From an uncultured Clostridia bacterium (GTDB lineage: Bacteria; Bacillota; Clostridia; Peptostreptococcales; Anaerovoracaceae): 25,992 nucleotides of DNA. Within the stretch, counting starts at the first letter, position 1. Each line of letters starts with the position of its first letter. Position numbers and translations under genes: made by a program. Location of the stretch: the NCBI GenBank assembly GCA_938009115.1, contig CALLHZ010000010.1, positions 1 through 25,992 on the forward strand. The letters are read 5' to 3'. Under the pieces are notes generated by a model. That model saw only the letters and a list, made by a program, of their open reading frames with translations, had not been told where the DNA came from and ran no database searches. Positions 15,448-23,179 of the stretch are shown here, piece by piece.

Positions 15448-16826
15448 ATGTGGGATCTGCGGATCATCGATACGGACAAATCATTATATACAGCCCTCGC
15501 CGACGCCGTGGAGCGGGACGTCCGGGCGGGTATTTTGAAGGCAGGAGAGAAGCTTCCTGCTCAGCGGGACCTGTCGAAAAAAGTAGGCGTCAATGTGACC
15601 ACCGTCACCCGGGCCTACAAAGAGGCTGAAAAAGGGGGCTGGTAACGTCTATCGTGGGCAGCGGCACTTACGTTTCTTCCGATTTAGGCTTCCACGCGGC
15701 CCTCGTCAACACGGATAAGGAGAGCAGCCAGCGGATCGAGATGGGGCTGGTGCTGCCCCTGTATGCCGCAGAGCCGGACATCGCGCCGATTATTCAGCGC
15801 GTTCTTCATAAACAAAATGTCAACGATTTTATGGGATACACACCAGCTCAGGGCTTGCTGCGCCACCGGCAGGCCGGCAGTCTCTGGATGAAGCGCTTCG
15901 GGATCGAAGCGGAGCCGGATCGCATTCTTGTCACGGCAGGGGCCCAGCATGCCTTGACCTGCATTTTATCTTCCGTCTTTCAGCCCGGGGATCGTATTGC
16001 GGTGGACTGCCTTACGTATCCTGGCATCAAGACGGCGGCCAAGATTTGCGGGATCCATCTGGAAGCTGTTGCTATGGATGGGGAGGGCATGACACCGCAG
16101 AGTCTGGAGGCTGTTTGCAGCCGTCACGACATCAAGGGGGTCTATACGGTGAGCACCATGCAGAATCCCACCAATGCTTCCATGTCGGAGGGCCGGTGCC
16201 GGGCTGTGGTGGAAATCATCGAAAGCAGAGGCTTGATCCTGATCGAGGACGATCTGTACCGCTTCGTGTCTTCGGGTGACGCCGACCCTCTGACCCGGCG
16301 CATTCCGGAGCAGAGCATCTACATTGCTGGTATTTCCAAGGCCTTTTTCGCCGGTCTTCGGGTCAGCTTTGTGGCGGCGCCCCTTCGGTTCTGCAACCGG
16401 ATCGCCCAGGCTGTGGTGGACACCCTCTGGATGGCGCCGGCCCTGAACGCAGAGATCGCCTGTGAATGCATCACCGGCGGCCTGTCCGAGGAGATCATTG
16501 TCGCAAAAAAACAGGAGCTTCGCCGCAGAGTCCGCCGGCTGGAGGATGCGCTGGCCGGCTATGAGTACCGCTATGCAAAGGACAGCATGTTTGTCTGGCT
16601 GCAGCTGCCGGATTACTGGCGCAGCGGCACGTTTGAAAAAACCGCCGCAGAGCATGGGTTGAACGTCGTGGCTTCCGACAGGTTCTCCGTGGGAAGCGAA
16701 GCGCCCCCGAATTTTATCCGCGTCTCTCTGAGCGGCGCCCTCAATATGGCGGAATTTGAAAGGGGGCTGGACATCCTCGGCAAAATGCTGCGGTTCGAGA
16801 TCGGAACCGCCGGCGGCGTTATATAA
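15448..16826 (+). pseudogene. MocR/PdxR-type GntR-aminotransferase regulator, split by a frameshift
   Basis: Two adjacent reading frames together make one MocR-type regulator of about 459 aa. Frame 1 (15448-15645) encodes the GntR winged helix: LYTALADAVERDVRAGILKAGEKLPAQRDL and VTTVTRAYKEAEKGG, then a stop. Frame 2 continues with LVTSIVGSGTYVSS from about 15639 (first possible start GTG 15654) and runs to 16826 as a class I aminotransferase-like domain, with MQNPTNASMS, LILIEDDLYRF and the PLP-lysine segment AGISKAFFAGLRVSF. The break is in a run of five A and five G (15629-15638); one extra G restores the whole protein. AAGGAG precedes ATG 15448. It could be a real mutation, a sequencing error, or slippage-controlled expression. 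MocR proteins bind PLP and activate or repress adjacent genes. Confidence 0.88.
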
Positions 16827-16954
16827 ACAATTCCGGCCCCAGCGCCGAAGAGGGAAATCCGATTGAAAAGCCCCGGTCATTATGATAGAGTGATTCCGCA
16901 AAGTCAGCGCGCCGCCCTGCGGCAAGACCTGAGAATACCCACTGAGGAGGAACT

Positions 16955-17881
16955 ATGAAAGATTTGCAGAAGAATTTGAGAGTCGCCCTGGTCCAGGCCA
17001 CGCCGGTGATGTTCGATAAGGACGCCACCATCGAAAAGGTGTGCGGCCAGATCCGGGAGGCGGGGGAAAACGGCGCGGAGCTCATCGTGTTTCCTGAATC
17101 TCTGATCCCCTGTTATCCCTACGGGCTTACTTACGGCTTTACCGTGGGCTCCAGGACCGAGGCCTGCCGGGACGACTGGAAGATCTATTACGACAATTCC
17201 GTGCTTTGTCCCAGCCCCGACACGGACAAGATCGGCGCAGCAGCAAAGGATGCGGGCGCTTACGTGAGCATCGGCTACACCGAGCGGGATTACGATAACG
17301 GTACGCTGTATTGCTCCAACATGATCTTTTCACCGGAAGGCGAGCTGCTGTGCAATCACCGCAAGCTGAAGCCCACCGGCGCCGAACGGCTCATCTGGGG
17401 CGATGCGGACCGGGATTTCTTCCCCGTGGTGGAGTCTCCCTGGGGCAGAATGGGCGCCCTGATCTGCTGGGAAAACTACATGCCCCTGGCGCGGGTGGCG
17501 CTCTATATGAAAGGCGTGTCCCTTTATCTTTGCCCCAATACCAACAATAACCCGGAATGGCACGCCACGATCCAGCACATCGCCATCGAGGGCAAGTGCT
17601 TCGTATTCCATGTCAACCAGTATTTCACCAAGGAAATGTACCCTGACAATTATCACGGGCCGGCTTCCGGGCAGATCGCCGAGCTGCCGGCGGCTCCCTG
17701 CAACGGCGGCTCCGCTGTGATCGATCCTTACGGCCATTATGTGACCGAGCCTGTCTGGGACAAGGAATGCATCATCTACGCGGACATCAATCCCGACGAA
17801 GCGGCCAGGGCCCGTATGGAGTTCGATCCCTGCGGTCATTATTCCAGACCCGACGTGACGGAGCTGATCGTGTACGAATAG
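16955..17881 (+). CDS. Nitrilase / carbon-nitrogen hydrolase
   Basis: 308 aa. The Glu-Lys-Cys triad is visible: IVFPESLIPCYPYG with Glu48, NHRKLKPTGAERLIWGDAD with Lys137, and GALICWENYMPLAR with Cys171. HRKLxPTxxERxxWG and CWENYMPLAR are the signatures of true nitrilases rather than amidases, so hydrolysis of an organic nitrile to the acid and ammonia is likely, in the cytoplasm; the substrate is unknown. AGGAGG seven bases before ATG 16955 fixes the start. It lies 128 bases after the broken MocR gene; the gap contains TTGAAA near 16863 and TATGAT near 16881, but with poor spacing, so its promoter is uncertain. Confidence 0.94.
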   Translation: MKDLQKNLRVALVQATPVMFDKDATIEKVCGQIREAGENGAELIVFPESLIPCYPYGLTYGFTVGSRTEACRDDWKIYYDNSVLCPSPDTDKIGAAAKDAGAYVSIGYTERDYDNGTLYCSNMIFSPEGELLCNHRKLKPTGAERLIWGDADRDFFPVVESPWGRMGALICWENYMPLARVALYMKGVSLYLCPNTNNNPEWHATIQHIAIEGKCFVFHVNQYFTKEMYPDNYHGPASGQIAELPAAPCNGGSAVIDPYGHYVTEPVWDKECIIYADINPDEAARARMEFDPCGHYSRPDVTELIVYE

Positions 17882-17909
17882 GAAGAACCTTCGCTTTCCC
17901 GGGTTTTCG

Positions 17910-17937
17910 TTGACAAAACCCGGGAAAGTGGTATCAT
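17910..17937 (+). promoter_or_regulatory. scfA promoter embedded in a hairpin
   Basis: TTGACA (17910-17915), 16 bases, TATCAT (17932-17937). A perfect 14-bp inverted repeat (17894-17907 with 17915-17928, seven-base loop) surrounds the -35 and fills most of the spacer. The repeat may end the nitrilase transcript or act as an operator; no T tract follows it. Confidence 0.65.
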
Positions 17938-18006
17938 ATCCTACGTGAACCCGACAGGCGAATCCCTTGTCGGGGCAGTATCGATCAGACACTAGGAGGA
18001 CCTGTC

Positions 18007-18156
18007 ATGACAAAACGTATTCAAACGATCCAGACCAGAGATCTGCGGAAAAGTGCGGCCGAGGGCGGCTGCGGGGAGTGCCAGACCTCCTGCCAGTCGG
18101 CCTGCAAGACCTCCTGCGGCATCGCCAATCAGCAGTGCGAGAACAAGAAGAAGTAA
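18007..18156 (+). CDS. scfA: SCIFF ranthipeptide precursor (six-cysteine peptide)
   Basis: A 49-aa peptide. The leader MTKRIQTIQTRDLRKSA is followed by a core with six Cys at residues 22, 25, 29, 33, 37 and 44, which is the six-Cys-in-forty-five-residues (SCIFF) pattern conserved across Clostridia. It is a ribosomally made substrate: the radical SAM enzyme encoded just downstream forms thioether links from Cys to neighbouring residues. Studied ranthipeptides have been tied to signalling rather than antibiosis, but the role here is unknown. AGGAGG seven bases before ATG 18007 is strong, as expected for an abundant precursor. Confidence 0.97.
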   Translation: MTKRIQTIQTRDLRKSAAEGGCGECQTSCQSACKTSCGIANQQCENKKK

Positions 18157-18166
18157 ATCAAAGCGG

Positions 18167-18191
18167 TGCCGCCTCCAGGGGCGGCATTTTT
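18167..18191 (+). terminator. Intercistronic terminator-like hairpin between scfA and scfB
   Basis: TGCCGCC (18167-18173), six-base loop, GGCGGCA (18180-18186), then five T (18187-18191). It sits 11 bases after the scfA stop and would let most transcripts end there, with read-through for the maturase. Confidence 0.8.
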
Positions 18192-18209
18192 ACTGGATCG
18201 GAGAAATGA

Positions 18210-19604
18210 ATGATACATCAGTATAAACTGAACGACTATAATATTGTGCTGGATACCAGCAGCGGATCGGTCCACGTGATGGACGACGTGGCCTTCGACA
18301 TCGTGTCCCTGTACCCGGAACACAGTTCGGAGGAGATCACTTCCCGTATCATGATGGAGCATGGACACAAGGATGGAGTTGACACAGAGGAGATCCGGGC
18401 CTGCCTCCGGGACGTCGAAGAGCTGGCTTCGGCGGGACGGCTCTTTTCCGAGGATCCTTTCGGGGATCTGGCCGGACAGGCGGCGGAGGAAGAGCCGGTG
18501 CTGAAAGCGCTGTGCCTCCATGTGGCCCACACCTGCAATCTGGACTGCAGCTACTGCTTTGCCGCCCAGGGACGCTATCACGGAGAGCGTGCCCTGATGA
18601 GTTTTGAGGTGGGAAAACAAGCCATCGACTATCTGGTGGCGCGCTCCGGCAGCCGGGTCAATCTGGAGGTGGACTTTTTCGGCGGAGAGCCCCTGATGAA
18701 CTGGGACGTCTGTAAGCAGATCGTAGCTTATGCCCGAAGTCTGGAAAAAGAAAAGGGCAAGCGGTTCCGCTTTACGCTCACCACCAACGGCATGTTGATC
18801 GACGAGGACGTGATCGAATTTTCCAACCGGGAAATGCACAACGTGGTCCTGAGTCTGGACGGGCGGAAGGATATCCACGACGCGTTGCGCAAAACGGCAG
18901 ACGGCAAGGGCAGCTATGACCGGATCATACCGAAATTTCGGCAACTCGTGGAAGCCCGGGGCGATCGTGAATACTACATGCGGGGTACGTTCACCCACCG
19001 GAATCCTGATTTTACGGAAGATCTGTTCCACATGGCGGAGCTGGGTTTTTCCGCTCTGAGCATGGAGCCTGTGGTCTGCTCGCCGGAAGACCCTGCCGCG
19101 CTGACCGAGGCGGACCTTCCGGTGCTGTTTGAGCAGTACGAGATTTTGGCAAAAGAAATGCTGGTCCGCGAAAAAGCAGGCAAGCCCATCGTATTTTATC
19201 ATTATATGCTGGATCTGACGGGCGGCCCCTGCATCCACAAGCGGATCAGCGGCTGCGGTTCGGGCACGGAGTATCTGGCCGTGACGCCCACGGGTGAATT
19301 GTATCCCTGTCACCAGTTTGTGGGAGAGGATGCGTTTCGGATGGGTGACGTCTGGACCGGCATCACAGCGCCCTCGGTGCAAAAGGACTTCCGGCAATGC
19401 AATGCCTACGCCCGGCCGGAGTGCCGGGACTGCTGGGCGCAGCTTTATTGCTCCGGCGGCTGCGCCGCCAACGCGTATCATGCCACAGGCAGTGTGCTGG
19501 GCGTCTACGATTACGGGTGCCGCCTGTTCAAGAAGCGGCTGGAATGCGCCATCATGCTTCAAATCGCCCGAAGCCTGGCTTCGGATCCGGATACTGTGCT
19601 ATAA
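18210..19604 (+). CDS. scfB: SCIFF maturase, radical SAM/SPASM thioether-forming enzyme
   Basis: 464 aa. The N-terminal region (about 1-95) is a peptide-recognition-like domain. The radical SAM motif is CNLDCSYCF (Cys109, Cys113, Cys116), followed by FFGGEP and LTTNGMLI. The C-terminal SPASM domain has many Cys for two auxiliary 4Fe-4S clusters (GPCIHKRISGCGSG, YPCHQF, QCNAYARPECRDCWAQLYCSGGC). The enzyme cleaves S-adenosylmethionine to a radical and installs Cys thioether bonds on the ScfA peptide. ATG 18210 follows GGAG. It is 53 bases downstream of scfA, separated by a terminator-like hairpin. The stop codon overlaps the -10 of a candidate promoter for the next gene. Confidence 0.96.
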   Translation: MIHQYKLNDYNIVLDTSSGSVHVMDDVAFDIVSLYPEHSSEEITSRIMMEHGHKDGVDTEEIRACLRDVEELASAGRLFSEDPFGDLAGQAAEEEPVLKALCLHVAHTCNLDCSYCFAAQGRYHGERALMSFEVGKQAIDYLVARSGSRVNLEVDFFGGEPLMNWDVCKQIVAYARSLEKEKGKRFRFTLTTNGMLIDEDVIEFSNREMHNVVLSLDGRKDIHDALRKTADGKGSYDRIIPKFRQLVEARGDREYYMRGTFTHRNPDFTEDLFHMAELGFSALSMEPVVCSPEDPAALTEADLPVLFEQYEILAKEMLVREKAGKPIVFYHYMLDLTGGPCIHKRISGCGSGTEYLAVTPTGELYPCHQFVGEDAFRMGDVWTGITAPSVQKDFRQCNAYARPECRDCWAQLYCSGGCAANAYHATGSVLGVYDYGCRLFKKRLECAIMLQIARSLASDPDTVL

Positions 19605-19605
19605 T
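19597..19605 (+). promoter_or_regulatory. Candidate extended -10 promoter of pepD
   Basis: TGCTATAAT (TGnTATAAT) overlaps the TAA stop of scfB. The -35 is weak. The same TGTGCTATAAT string precedes the arginase-like gene at 23145-23155. Confidence 0.55.
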
Positions 19606-19652
19606 CAGATAAGCATTGAATCGTGTGTGTGTTTTAAAACAGGAGGATCGAT

Positions 19653-21095
19653 ATGGCATTTGAAGAGCTTTTCAAAGGTTTGGAACCCCGGGACGTATTG
19701 CGCAAGTTTTATGATATTTCCCAGATCCCCCGGGTCCCCGGCTCCATGAAGCCCATCAGCGATTACATGGTACGCTGGGCCGAAGGACTGGGTCTGGAAG
19801 TCCTGAGAGATGAAACGGACAATGTGCTGGTCCGCAAGCCGGCAAGTCCGGGCCGCGAAGATCGTCCCGTCATTATTCTGCAGTCCCACATGGATATGGT
19901 CTGCGAAAAGGAACCGGGCAGCACCCATGATTTTTATAAGGACCCTTTGCAATTACGGGTAGTAAACGGCGATAAGGTGATGGCCACCGGCACGACGCTG
20001 GGCGCCGATGACGGAATTGGCGTGGCACAGACCATGGCGATCCTGGAAGACGACAGCCTTGTCCATCCGGCCATCGAAGCCCTGTTCACCGTGGATGAAG
20101 AAACAGATATGAAAGGCGCCTGGAACTTCGACTGCAGGCTCTTGCAGGGCAAGACCATGGTCAACCTGGACTCCTGCGCCAGAATGGTAGCCGGCAGTGG
20201 CGAGCTGGAGTACAAGATGCGCTTCGACAAAGTGACGGAGCCCATCGCTTCGGGCAGCCTGGTGCGCAAGCTCCGCATCGGAGGCCTCATCGGAGGCCAT
20301 ACGGGACAGAATTCCATGCTGGAGCGGGGCAATGCCATCATGATGGTCAATCGTATCCTGCTGGAAATGGAAAAGGAGTTGCCCTATCAATTGATCTATA
20401 TGCAGGGCGGCCGGGGACTCTCCTCCGCCTATGCCCGGGATGCTTCGGCCACAGTGGCCTTTGCGCCGGAATATGAAGCAAAGGTCCGGAAGATCTGCGA
20501 CGGCCAGCTCGCCATATTCCGCTATGAGCTGGAGCATCGCGATCCGGGTGTCTCTCTGACGCTGGAAGCGGCGGAGCCGGAATACGGCGAAGCCATGGAC
20601 GCCAAAACTGCCCACCGGCTGCGCAGCCTGATCCTGCTGTTGCCCGACGGCGTCTTCACCCGTCATCAGGTGTATGAGGGTTGCATGGAAAGCACCTCCA
20701 ACGTGGGGGTGGTGGAAACCGAAGCAAAGGAAATGTATCTGACGATCCTGATCCGAAGCTTTATGGAAAACCGCAAGTTCTATTTGCTGGATAAGGTGCG
20801 CCGCCTTTGCCAGCTGCTGGATGTCCGGACGGAGCTGGGCTACAACATTCCCCACTGGGAGTTTTGTGTCCGGGAAGATACCATGGCATTGGCAGGGGCG
20901 GTGTACGGCGATTATCCGGTGACGGTGGCTCAGGGAACGCTGGAAACCGGGATCTTCTGTCAGCATAGGCCGGACATGGAGATCATCGCGCTGGCTTGCC
21001 CCTATTACAATGCCCATTCCCCGGAAGAGTACTTTTTGATCAGTGAGATGGCGAAATCCCAGAAGGAACTGAAGGAATTGCTGAAAAGATTTTAA
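19653..21095 (+). CDS. pepD: Aminoacyl-histidine dipeptidase (PepD-like, M20)
   Basis: 480 aa, the PepD length. Metal and catalytic residues fall at the positions known for the family: LQSHMDMV (His79, Asp81), TTLGADDGIG (Asp119), FTVDEETDMKGA (Glu149 and Glu150), NLDS (Asp173), and NAHSPEE (His455) near the C-terminus. PepD enzymes are cytosolic dinuclear zinc dipeptidases with broad specificity, including Xaa-His. The segment after Asp173 (SCARMVAGSGE) departs from the common Glu/Gly-rich form. AGGAGG seven to eight bases before ATG 19653 fixes the start. The SDR gene begins 16 bases after the stop. Confidence 0.95.
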   Translation: MAFEELFKGLEPRDVLRKFYDISQIPRVPGSMKPISDYMVRWAEGLGLEVLRDETDNVLVRKPASPGREDRPVIILQSHMDMVCEKEPGSTHDFYKDPLQLRVVNGDKVMATGTTLGADDGIGVAQTMAILEDDSLVHPAIEALFTVDEETDMKGAWNFDCRLLQGKTMVNLDSCARMVAGSGELEYKMRFDKVTEPIASGSLVRKLRIGGLIGGHTGQNSMLERGNAIMMVNRILLEMEKELPYQLIYMQGGRGLSSAYARDASATVAFAPEYEAKVRKICDGQLAIFRYELEHRDPGVSLTLEAAEPEYGEAMDAKTAHRLRSLILLLPDGVFTRHQVYEGCMESTSNVGVVETEAKEMYLTILIRSFMENRKFYLLDKVRRLCQLLDVRTELGYNIPHWEFCVREDTMALAGAVYGDYPVTVAQGTLETGIFCQHRPDMEIIALACPYYNAHSPEEYFLISEMAKSQKELKELLKRF

Positions 21096-21111
21096 TAAAG
21101 GAGAAAGAAGA

Positions 21112-21879
21112 ATGGAATTCAAAGACAAGGTCGTCATGATCACCGGGGCCACCGGAGGCATCGGCAAGGCTTGCGCCGTGCGGTATGCTAAGGACGAGGC
21201 AAAGCTGGCGCTGCTGGGAAGAAGCATAGACAAGCTGGAGTCCCTTCGACGGGAGCTGGGGTTTTCGGATGACCGGTGCCTCCTTTTTGCCGGAGACATC
21301 AGCGACGAAGCCTATGTGAGCGGCGCCGTACAGGAAACCCTTGATCGTTTCGGCCGCCTCGACGTTCTCATCAACACGGCAGGGTACAACGGTCCGGCGG
21401 TCCTGACCGAGGACTACAGCTACGAAGAGTTTAAAGCCTGCTACGAGACGAATGTCTACGGCACCTTCCTGACGATGAAATACGCATTGCCCGTCATGAA
21501 ACAACAAAAGAGCGGAGCCATCGTCAACACGGGCTCATCCTCGGGGATCCGGGGCTACGAGCTGGAAAGCGGTTATGGTTCTTCCAAGTGGGCCACCATC
21601 GGGCTCACCAAGAACGTGGCCAGCGAAAACCCGGACACCGGCGTACGCATCAACTGCGTCTCTCCGGGCTGGGTCGACACGAAGATGATGGCTCAGATCC
21701 TGGAGAATTATGCCAAAAAAGGCGGCGGCGATCCGTCGGCCTATTTCAGCACCAGCCCCATGGGCAGGGCGGGAACGCCGGAGGAGATCGCGGAAGGGAT
21801 GTACTACCTGACTTCCTCCAAAGCGTCTTACGCCAACGGCACCAACCTGGTGCTCGACGGCGGCTCCACCATCGGATAA
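21112..21879 (+). CDS. Short-chain dehydrogenase/reductase (SDR)
   Basis: 255 aa classical SDR. The nucleotide-binding TGATGGIG is at 11-18, and NTAG at 88-91 replaces the usual NNAG or NAAG. The catalytic residues are present: Ser142 in NTGSSSG, and YGSSK with Tyr155 and Lys159. The PGWVDTKM and LVLDGG segments are typical of the 3-oxoacyl-ACP reductase/glucose dehydrogenase-like group. Acidic residues after the second strand are absent and LGRS follows it, so NADP(H) is a reasonable guess. The substrate is unknown. AAAGGAG precedes ATG 21112. It is the last gene of the pepD operon before a strong terminator. Confidence 0.94.
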   Translation: MEFKDKVVMITGATGGIGKACAVRYAKDEAKLALLGRSIDKLESLRRELGFSDDRCLLFAGDISDEAYVSGAVQETLDRFGRLDVLINTAGYNGPAVLTEDYSYEEFKACYETNVYGTFLTMKYALPVMKQQKSGAIVNTGSSSGIRGYELESGYGSSKWATIGLTKNVASENPDTGVRINCVSPGWVDTKMMAQILENYAKKGGGDPSAYFSTSPMGRAGTPEEIAEGMYYLTSSKASYANGTNLVLDGGSTIG

Positions 21880-21889
21880 AAAATAACTG

Positions 21890-21918
21890 GTTCCCCGGCA
21901 CAGCCGGGGAACTTTTTT
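21890..21918 (+). terminator. Terminator of the pepD-SDR operon
   Basis: GTTCCCCGGC (21890-21899), ACA loop, GCCGGGGAAC (21903-21912), six T (21913-21918). Confidence 0.96.
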
Positions 21919-21981
21919 CCCCTTCCGCCGTCTAAGGAATAAATGCGCAGTCCGCTGTGCCAGGGGACAGGAGGAAAAACG

Positions 21982-23034
21982 ATGTTTAAAAGGGGTCATT
22001 ATAAAAAAAGAGCAGCGCTGGGAGCCTGTGCTCTGCTTTTGCTTGCTTCTCTGCTGGCCGGCTGCGGCGGAGCCCAGGATCAAGCCGTGGAAGATATGGA
22101 CGCTTCCGCCGGTTACGGTTACAGCGCGGAGGGCGGGGAGCCCGGCCTCGGTCTTGTTTCCGAGGAAATGGAATATCAGCAGAAAACAGCAGACACTGCG
22201 GCTTCGCCCGAAGGGGGATCGGGCAGCAGCGATACGTTTCGCCGTTACGGGGGCAATGTAAAGCTTGTCTACACCGCTCAGCTGAACCTGCAGACTACAG
22301 ATTACGAAAAGGCGGAAGGGGATCTGACGAGCCTTGTGGAAAGCATAGGAGGCTACTTCGAGTATACCCACGTGGACCGGGGCGGATATTATTCCGACGG
22401 GAGCCATATCTACGGAAACTACACTGTCCGCATCCCTGCGGATAAGTATGAGAGTTTTCTGGCCTCCGTTGGAGAAACCTGCCATGTGGTGAGCCTGGAC
22501 CGCTCTGTGTCGGATATCGGTATGGACTATTTCGACGCTGAAACAAGGCTGAACACGCTGCGCACAAAAATGGAACGCCTGACGGAGCTTTTGGAACGGG
22601 CCGAGGCTATGAGCGACATCATCGAGCTGGAAAATTCCATCGCCAATACGCAGTATGAGATCGACTGGCACACATCTACGCTGAACCGGTATGACAGCCT
22701 GGTGGGGTATTCCACAGTCAACATTTCACTGGAGCAGGTCGCCCGCCTCAGCGGCGGCGTAGACGATCAGGAAGGGTTTTTCCCCTCCCTGCTCCGCAGT
22801 TTCAAAGAAGGATTGGGCCATTTTGCGGATTCCATCGAAACGGTGGTGCTGTGGATCGCTTACAATCTCGTAGCGCTGGCGATCCTGGCCGCTCTGCTGA
22901 TCCTTGGGGTCAAATGGTATCGCAGGCACATGCCCGGCCGGCAGCTTTCGCTCCCGGGTTGGATGCAGAGCCGCAAGCAGCGTACAATGTCCGAAGCAGG
23001 AAAAGACGGAGATCAGCAAGGAAAAGAGCAATAG
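21982..23034 (+). CDS. DUF4349 domain lipoprotein
   Basis: 350 aa. Signal peptide with a Lys/Arg-rich start and LLLLASLLAGC, lipobox Cys at about residue 27. A low-complexity acidic and Gly/Ser-rich region follows, then the DUF4349 domain at about 90-260: YTAQLNLQTTDYEKA, VRIPADKYESFLASV, VSDIGMDYFDAETRLNTLRTK and TLNRYDSLVGYSTVNISL. A central Glu/Leu-rich stretch is likely coiled coil. One membrane helix (VVLWIAYNLVALAILAALLILGV) lies near residue 300, with a basic cytoplasmic tail. The likely location is the cell surface; the function of the family is unknown. AGGAGG seven bases before ATG 21982 sets the start. Confidence 0.9.
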   Translation: MFKRGHYKKRAALGACALLLLASLLAGCGGAQDQAVEDMDASAGYGYSAEGGEPGLGLVSEEMEYQQKTADTAASPEGGSGSSDTFRRYGGNVKLVYTAQLNLQTTDYEKAEGDLTSLVESIGGYFEYTHVDRGGYYSDGSHIYGNYTVRIPADKYESFLASVGETCHVVSLDRSVSDIGMDYFDAETRLNTLRTKMERLTELLERAEAMSDIIELENSIANTQYEIDWHTSTLNRYDSLVGYSTVNISLEQVARLSGGVDDQEGFFPSLLRSFKEGLGHFADSIETVVLWIAYNLVALAILAALLILGVKWYRRHMPGRQLSLPGWMQSRKQRTMSEAGKDGDQQGKEQ

Positions 23035-23071
23035 GCAATAACCATTCAAAAGGGGTTGAATATATTGCAGC

Positions 23072-23118
23072 GAGAACGCCTGGGAGAACCGGAGAAATCG
23101 GTCTGCCCGGGCGTTCTC
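23072..23118 (+). terminator. Large hairpin after the DUF4349 gene
   Basis: GAGAACGCC (23072-23080) pairs with GGCGTTCTC (23110-23118); inside, GGG/CCC and ACCG/CGGT helices are interrupted by mismatches. The downstream TGTTGTG is only weakly T-rich, so it may be a poor terminator or a 3' end structure. Confidence 0.55.
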
Positions 23119-23146
23119 TGTTGTGCATCCAATCGGCAAGGGACTG

Positions 23147-23155
23147 TGCTATAAT
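23147..23155 (+). promoter_or_regulatory. Extended -10 promoter of the arginase-like gene
   Basis: TGCTATAAT (TGnTATAAT) with no convincing -35, 24 bases before the start codon of the next gene, which leaves a very short 5' leader. Confidence 0.6.
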
Positions 23156-23179
23156 AATCAAAACAGAAAGGAGCAGACG

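Noticed and set aside
15634..15645. Programmed -1 ribosomal frameshift heptamer in the MocR gene
   Set aside because: The zero-frame codons AAA GGG GGC do not form a canonical X_XXY_YYZ heptamer, and no clear downstream stimulatory structure was seen; slippage or error is more likely.
18129..19562. 477-codon minus-strand frame opposite scfB
   Set aside because: No recognisable motifs; the plus strand encodes the radical SAM/SPASM enzyme with all its Cys residues.
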